A DNA stretch of 64,000 nt. It comes from a virus. Of the stretch, positions 60,516-64,000 are shown piece after piece. The stretch spans positions 20,023 through 84,022 of IMG/VR virus record IMGVR_UViG_3300002835_007718; one strand, 5' to 3'. Position 1 is the first letter of the stretch. Each line of letters begins with the position of its first letter. The translations under genes were made by a program, and so were the position numbers. Under the pieces are notes generated by a model, which worked only from the letters and a program-made list of their open reading frames with translations, did not search any database and had not been told where the DNA came from.

Positions 60516-60523
60516 TATAAATA
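60516..60523 (-). promoter_or_regulatory. Late-type motif TATTTATA
   Basis: Minus-strand GTTCTATATTTATAAC, 16 bases before ATG 60500, in the 35-base gap after the fibre gene. Confidence 0.45.
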
Positions 60524-60535
60524 TAGAACTAAATC

Positions 60536-63500
60536 TTAATAAGACCCACTAATGTAAGTTTCTATAATCCAAATTTGGTCACCAATTTGCCATCCGTGTT
60601 TTTTAAATGTAAGTTTGTTTAAAGAATCATTCCATTCAAAAAACCCACCAGCAAGAATGTTACCTTTTTCACCTTTTAAACCACCATCACCACCTATGCC
60701 GGTATCACCATTTGTTCCAAAATTACCTTTTGAACCCAAATTACCAGCAGCACCTTGAGAACCAATAGCTCCTTGAGCACCTTGAACTCCCTTGTTACCA
60801 ACATTACCTTGAGCGCCTTGCGGACCTGCTGGTTCGGGTGTATCGCCAGTTATACCTTTAATACCTTTATTACCCGTTGCACCTTGAGAACCTTGGTCAC
60901 CTTGAGCGCCAGTTGCACCTTTAGCTCCTGGTATGTCCTCAGAAGGACCTTGAGAACCTTGAATACCTTGAGAACCTTGGTCACCTTGAACACCTTTAAT
61001 ACCCTTGTCACCCACATTACCTTGAGAACCTATAACGCCAACTGCACCTTGAGCACCTTGAATACCTTTTATACCTTTATCACCAGCAGCTCCTTGAGCT
61101 GCTTCAAATGGGTGTTGACCACCTTGAGCGCCTTGGATTCCTTTTGCACCTTGAAGTCCCAAATCACCAGCAGCACCTTGAGAACCTTGAGCACCTTGAG
61201 AACCTTGGTCACCTTGAGAACCTTGAATCCCTTTATTACCAGCAGAACCTTGAGAACCTTGAGCACCTTGAGAACCTTGGTCACCTTGAGAACCTTGAAT
61301 TCCTTTATTGCCAATATTACCTTGAGCGCCTTGTGGACCAGCTGATTCAGGCGTATCGCCAGTTATACCTTTAATACCTTTATTACCTGCTGCACCTTGA
61401 GAACCTTGGTCACCTTGAGCACCTACTCCGCCTTGAGCACCTTGAAGTCCCAAATCACCAGCAGCACCTTGAGAACCTTGAGCACCTTGAGAACCTTGGT
61501 CACCTTGAGAACCTTGAATCCCTTTATTACCAGCAGAACCTTGAGAACCTTGAGCACCTTGAGAACCTTGGTCACCTTGAGAACCTTGAACTCCTTTATT
61601 ACCGGCTGCACCTTGAGCGCCTTGCGGGCCTGCTGGTTCAGGTGTTTCACCGGTTATACCTTTAATACCTTTATTACCTGCCGCACCTTGAGAACCTTGG
61701 TCACCTTGAGCACCTTGGATTCCCTTAGCCCCTAAATTACCAGCAGAACCTTGAGAACCTTGAGCACCTTGAGAACCTTGGTCACCTTGAGAACCTTGAA
61801 CTCCTTTATTGCCGGCTGCACCTTGAGAACCTTGAGCACCTTGAGAACCTTGGTCACCTTGAGAACCTTGAACTCCTTTATTGCCGGCTGCGCCTTGAGC
61901 ACCTTGGTCACCTTGAGCACCTACTGCACCTTGAGCACCTTGAAGGCCTAAATTACCAGCAGCACCTTGAGAACCTTGAGCACCTTGAGAACCTTGGTCA
62001 CCTTGAACTCCTTGAACTCCTTTATTACCAGCAGAACCTTGAGAGCCTTGAGCACCTTGAGAACCTTGGTCACCTTGAGCACCTTGAACTCCTTTATTGC
62101 CGGCTGCGCCTTGAGCGCCTTGCGGACCTGCTGGTTCAGGTGTTTCACCGGTTATACCTTTAATACCTTTATTACCTGCTGCACCTTGAGCGCCTGTAGC
62201 ACCTTGAGCACCTTGAGGTCCTTGAGGACCAGTATTACCAGCAGCACCTTGAGAGCCTTGAGCTCCAATAGGACCTAATCCACCCGAACGACCTATTTCG
62301 TCAGTATGTTGATACCAAGTCCCACCGCCTGATTCAGATGGTTTTTTCCAATATACTCGTAAACCTTCTCCGCCAGCATATTCTTGAGTTCTTACTAAAA
62401 ATGAGTATGAAACACCAGCGGTTAATGAAATTGTACCTGTGGTTGTTCCTAATGCAGGGGTTCCTCTACCACCATAAAATGAGGTTACAAGAGTTCCATT
62501 AACAAACAAATCTACTGAATCATCAGACTCGGCTGTAAATGTATATGTTCCTGTTTCAGTTGGTATAAATGTTCCGAATGCCCTAACTGCAAAATAATCT
62601 CCACTATTTGGAATACTAACTCCAGCGCTAGTCAATGTTGCTGATGATACCCAATTTAATATTGTAGTAGCAGCAACAAAGCCTTGTGAATGTAAAGTTG
62701 AATTTGAATATGCTGTATCAAAGAATTTACCAAAATCAGTAGCATCTGTTGGATAAACTGAATATTGAGAAGTAGAACCATTTCCACCATGAGTAGACCA
62801 CACTTCAAAATTTAATGCGGCAGACCCAAATACACTACCTTTATCACCCGTAGCACCTTTAGGACCTTGAGGGCCGATAGCACCAACTGAACCTTGAGCA
62901 CCTTGAGCGCCGGTATTGCCCGCTGCGCCTACAGACCCTTGAGCACCTTGACCGCCTTGAACACCTTGAGCGCCCGTATTACCAGCAGCGCCTTGATTAC
63001 CTTGAGGGCCTGTAGCCCCACCAGCACCTTGAGAACCTTGAGCGCCCGTATTACCAGCTGCACCTTGAGAACCTTGAGGGCCCGTAGCCCCACCAGCGCC
63101 TTGAGAACCTTGAGCGCCTGTATTACCAGCAGCACCTTGATTACCTTGAGGGCCAATAGCACCAACTGAACCTTGAGCACCTTGAGCGCCTGTATTACCA
63201 GCAGCACCTTGAAATCCTTGAAATCCAACTGGACCTTGATTACCTTGAGCGCCTGTATTACCAGCAGCACCTTGATTACCTTGAGGGCCTGTAGCCCCAC
63301 CAGCACCTTGAGAACCTTGAGCGCCTGTATTACCTGCTGCACCTTGATTACCTTGAGGACCTGTTCCTTCAGGCGCATCGCCAGTTACACCTTTAATACC
63401 TTTATTACCTGCTGCGCCGACAGACCCTTGAGCACCTTGAGCACCTTGATTACCTTGAGCGCCTGTATTACCAACAGCACCTTGATTACCTTGAGGGCCT

Positions 63501-64000
63501 GTAGCCCCACCAGCACCTTGAGAACCTTGAGCGCCTGTATTACCTGCTGCACCTTGATTACCTTGAGGACCTGTTCCTTCAGGCGCATCGCCAGTTACAC
63601 CTTTAATACCTTTATTACCTGCTGCGCCGACAGACCCTTGAGCACCTTGAGCACCTTGATTACCTTGAGCGCCTGTATTACCAACAGCACCTTGATTACC
63701 TTGAGGGCCTGTAGCCCCACCAGCACCTTGATTACCTTGAGGGCCTGTAGCCCCACCAGCACCTTGAGAACCTTGAGCGCCAGTAGCCCCACCAGCACCT
63801 TGAGAACCTTGAGCGCCCGTATTACCCGCGGCACCTTGATTACCTTGAGGGCCAATAGCACCAACTGAACCTTGAGCACCTTGAGCGCCTGTATTACCAG
63901 CAGCACCTTGATTACCTTGAAATCCAACTGGACCTTGATTACCTTGAGCGCCTGTATTACCAGCAGCACCTTGATTACCTTGAGGGCCTGTAGCCCCACC
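60536..64000 (-). CDS. Collagen-like (Gly-X-Y) fibre protein with inserted PA14 domain (5' end outside window)
   Basis: 1154 residues are visible and the frame is open to the window edge. Residues about 1-385 and 580-1100 are Gly-X-Y repeats such as GPQGNQGAAGNTGAQ and GDQGSQGAQGSQG; Y is mostly Gln, Ala or Lys, and proline is rare and at X. Residues about 400-577 form a PA14-like domain (FIPTETGTYTFTAESDDSVD, LFVNGTLV, GVSYSFLVRTQEYAGGEGLR). The C-terminal 45 residues (WNDSLNKLTFKKHGWQIGDQ) are globular. Interruptions TPEPAG recur. Probably a trimeric tail or capsid fibre. Confidence 0.88.
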   Translation of the reverse strand, partial: GGATGPQGNQGAAGNTGAQGNQGPVGFQGNQGAAGNTGAQGAQGSVGAIGPQGNQGAAGNTGAQGSQGAGGATGAQGSQGAGGATGPQGNQGAGGATGPQGNQGAVGNTGAQGNQGAQGAQGSVGAAGNKGIKGVTGDAPEGTGPQGNQGAAGNTGAQGSQGAGGATGPQGNQGAVGNTGAQGNQGAQGAQGSVGAAGNKGIKGVTGDAPEGTGPQGNQGAAGNTGAQGSQGAGGATGPQGNQGAAGNTGAQGNQGPVGFQGFQGAAGNTGAQGAQGSVGAIGPQGNQGAAGNTGAQGSQGAGGATGPQGSQGAAGNTGAQGSQGAGGATGPQGNQGAAGNTGAQGVQGGQGAQGSVGAAGNTGAQGAQGSVGAIGPQGPKGATGDKGSVFGSAALNFEVWSTHGGNGSTSQYSVYPTDATDFGKFFDTAYSNSTLHSQGFVAATTILNWVSSATLTSAGVSIPNSGDYFAVRAFGTFIPTETGTYTFTAESDDSVDLFVNGTLVTSFYGGRGTPALGTTTGTISLTAGVSYSFLVRTQEYAGGEGLRVYWKKPSESGGGTWYQHTDEIGRSGGLGPIGAQGSQGAAGNTGPQGPQGAQGATGAQGAAGNKGIKGITGETPEPAGPQGAQGAAGNKGVQGAQGDQGSQGAQGSQGSAGNKGVQGVQGDQGSQGAQGSQGAAGNLGLQGAQGAVGAQGDQGAQGAAGNKGVQGSQGDQGSQGAQGSQGAAGNKGVQGSQGDQGSQGAQGSQGSAGNLGAKGIQGAQGDQGSQGAAGNKGIKGITGETPEPAGPQGAQGAAGNKGVQGSQGDQGSQGAQGSQGSAGNKGIQGSQGDQGSQGAQGSQGAAGDLGLQGAQGGVGAQGDQGSQGAAGNKGIKGITGDTPESAGPQGAQGNIGNKGIQGSQGDQGSQGAQGSQGSAGNKGIQGSQGDQGSQGAQGSQGAAGDLGLQGAKGIQGAQGGQHPFEAAQGAAGDKGIKGIQGAQGAVGVIGSQGNVGDKGIKGVQGDQGSQGIQGSQGPSEDIPGAKGATGAQGDQGSQGATGNKGIKGITGDTPEPAGPQGAQGNVGNKGVQGAQGAIGSQGAAGNLGSKGNFGTNGDTGIGGDGGLKGEKGNILAGGFFEWNDSLNKLTFKKHGWQIGDQIWIIETYISGSY
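62275..62815 (-). other. PA14-like carbohydrate-binding domain inside the fibre
   Basis: The non-collagen insert reads 'YFAVRAFGTFIPTETGTYTF', TAESDDSVDLFVNGTLV, GTISLTAGVSYSFLVRTQEY and GLRVYWKKPS, the standard PA14/GLEYA strand order (SDDxxxLxxxG; Y.hxhxY.E..G.A.hxhxW). PA14 modules often bind glycans, suggesting receptor or matrix binding mid-fibre. Confidence 0.78.
63265..63730 (-). repeat. Perfect 256-base overlapping tandem duplication, period 210 bp
   Basis: Positions 63265-63520 equal 63475-63730 base for base. The shift of 210 keeps the reading frame (70 codons). It contains one copy each of the GNKGIKGVTGDAPEG interruption. Identity at silent sites implies a recent event or an assembly artefact. 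Confidence 0.85.

Noticed and set aside
60755-62280. Plus-strand open frames rich in Leu-Arg-Thr-Leu-Ser-Thr repeats opposite the fibre gene
   Set aside because: They are the antisense reading of the Gly-X-Y repeats; no start signal or promoter on that strand, and the minus-strand frame has clear collagen and PA14 content.
60700-64000. CRISPR-like or satellite array
   Set aside because: Short repeats recur, but spacing follows codon triplets in one long open frame and the 'spacers' are themselves Gly-X-Y codons.
1-64000. tRNA genes, integrase, repressor, attachment site
   Set aside because: All gaps between genes are below about 140 bases and show promoters, motifs or terminators; no cloverleaf or lysogeny gene was recognised.

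Overview
The window is part of a lytic, T4-like contractile-tailed phage (myovirus) genome. It is AT-rich, and every gene I can support reads on the minus strand, so transcription runs from high to low coordinates. The host is most likely a member of the Bacteroidetes. Twelve sites fit the Bacteroidetes sigma-factor promoter (TTG near -33, TAnnTTTG-like -7, spacer of 19-20), Shine-Dalgarno sequences are weak or absent in front of most early genes, and one gene (40529-41143) looks like a primase-like family I recall from Bacteroidetes phages. No integrase, repressor, tRNA or CRISPR array was seen, and no gene-free stretch exceeds about 140 bases.

In transcription order: (1) 64000-56929 encodes a very long collagen-like (Gly-X-Y) fibre with an inserted PA14 domain, still open at the window edge. 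It is followed by a PKHD-type 2-oxoglutarate/Fe(II) hydroxylase, a GT2 glycosyltransferase, and a glycosyltransferase fused to a procollagen-lysyl-hydroxylase (PLOD)-like domain. (2) 56884-41800 is the neck/tail module: gp13, gp14, gp15, sheath gp18, tube gp19, a gp26-like protein that appears to be extended by programmed frameshifting, tape measure, a tube-cap-like protein with eleven 15-residue repeats, a LysM-type baseplate protein and a hub-like protein. Many of these units carry a TATTTATA-type motif upstream. (3) 41730-35018 carries a primase-like protein, T4 Rnl1-type RNA ligase, metallophosphoesterase, P-loop kinase, a small family-A DNA polymerase and a large protein of unknown role.

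(4) 34882-25485 holds gp32, UvsX, a 5'-3' exonuclease/RNase H, helicase gp41, ribonucleotide reductase NrdB/NrdA, a GT2 enzyme and UDP-galactopyranose mutase. (5) 25400-10442 mixes replication genes (family-B polymerase gp43, clamp gp45, loader gp44/gp62) with three Mom-like and two DruA (DUF4338)-like proteins, an endonuclease-like protein, two nucleotide-metabolism-type proteins (an all-alpha NTP pyrophosphatase and a DUF1599-like protein), a Cas4/RecB-like nuclease, a membrane-anchored glucosaminidase and a SLOG-like protein. (6) 10394-1 is one long, tightly packed sugar operon: several glycosyltransferases, a short UDP-glucose-dehydrogenase-like enzyme, DUF616, PIG-L deacetylase, 2-hydroxyacid dehydrogenase, CMP-sugar cytidylyltransferase and two methyltransferases.

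Two systems stand out. The first is an apparent phage collagen-modification cassette: fibre, two hydroxylases and two glycosyltransferases in one late block, parallel to eukaryotic and mimivirus collagen processing. The second is an expanded family of five Mom/DruA-like proteins interleaved with replication genes, which suggests an elaborate DNA-modification or counter-defence system. All functions are read from sequence only; no database search was run.
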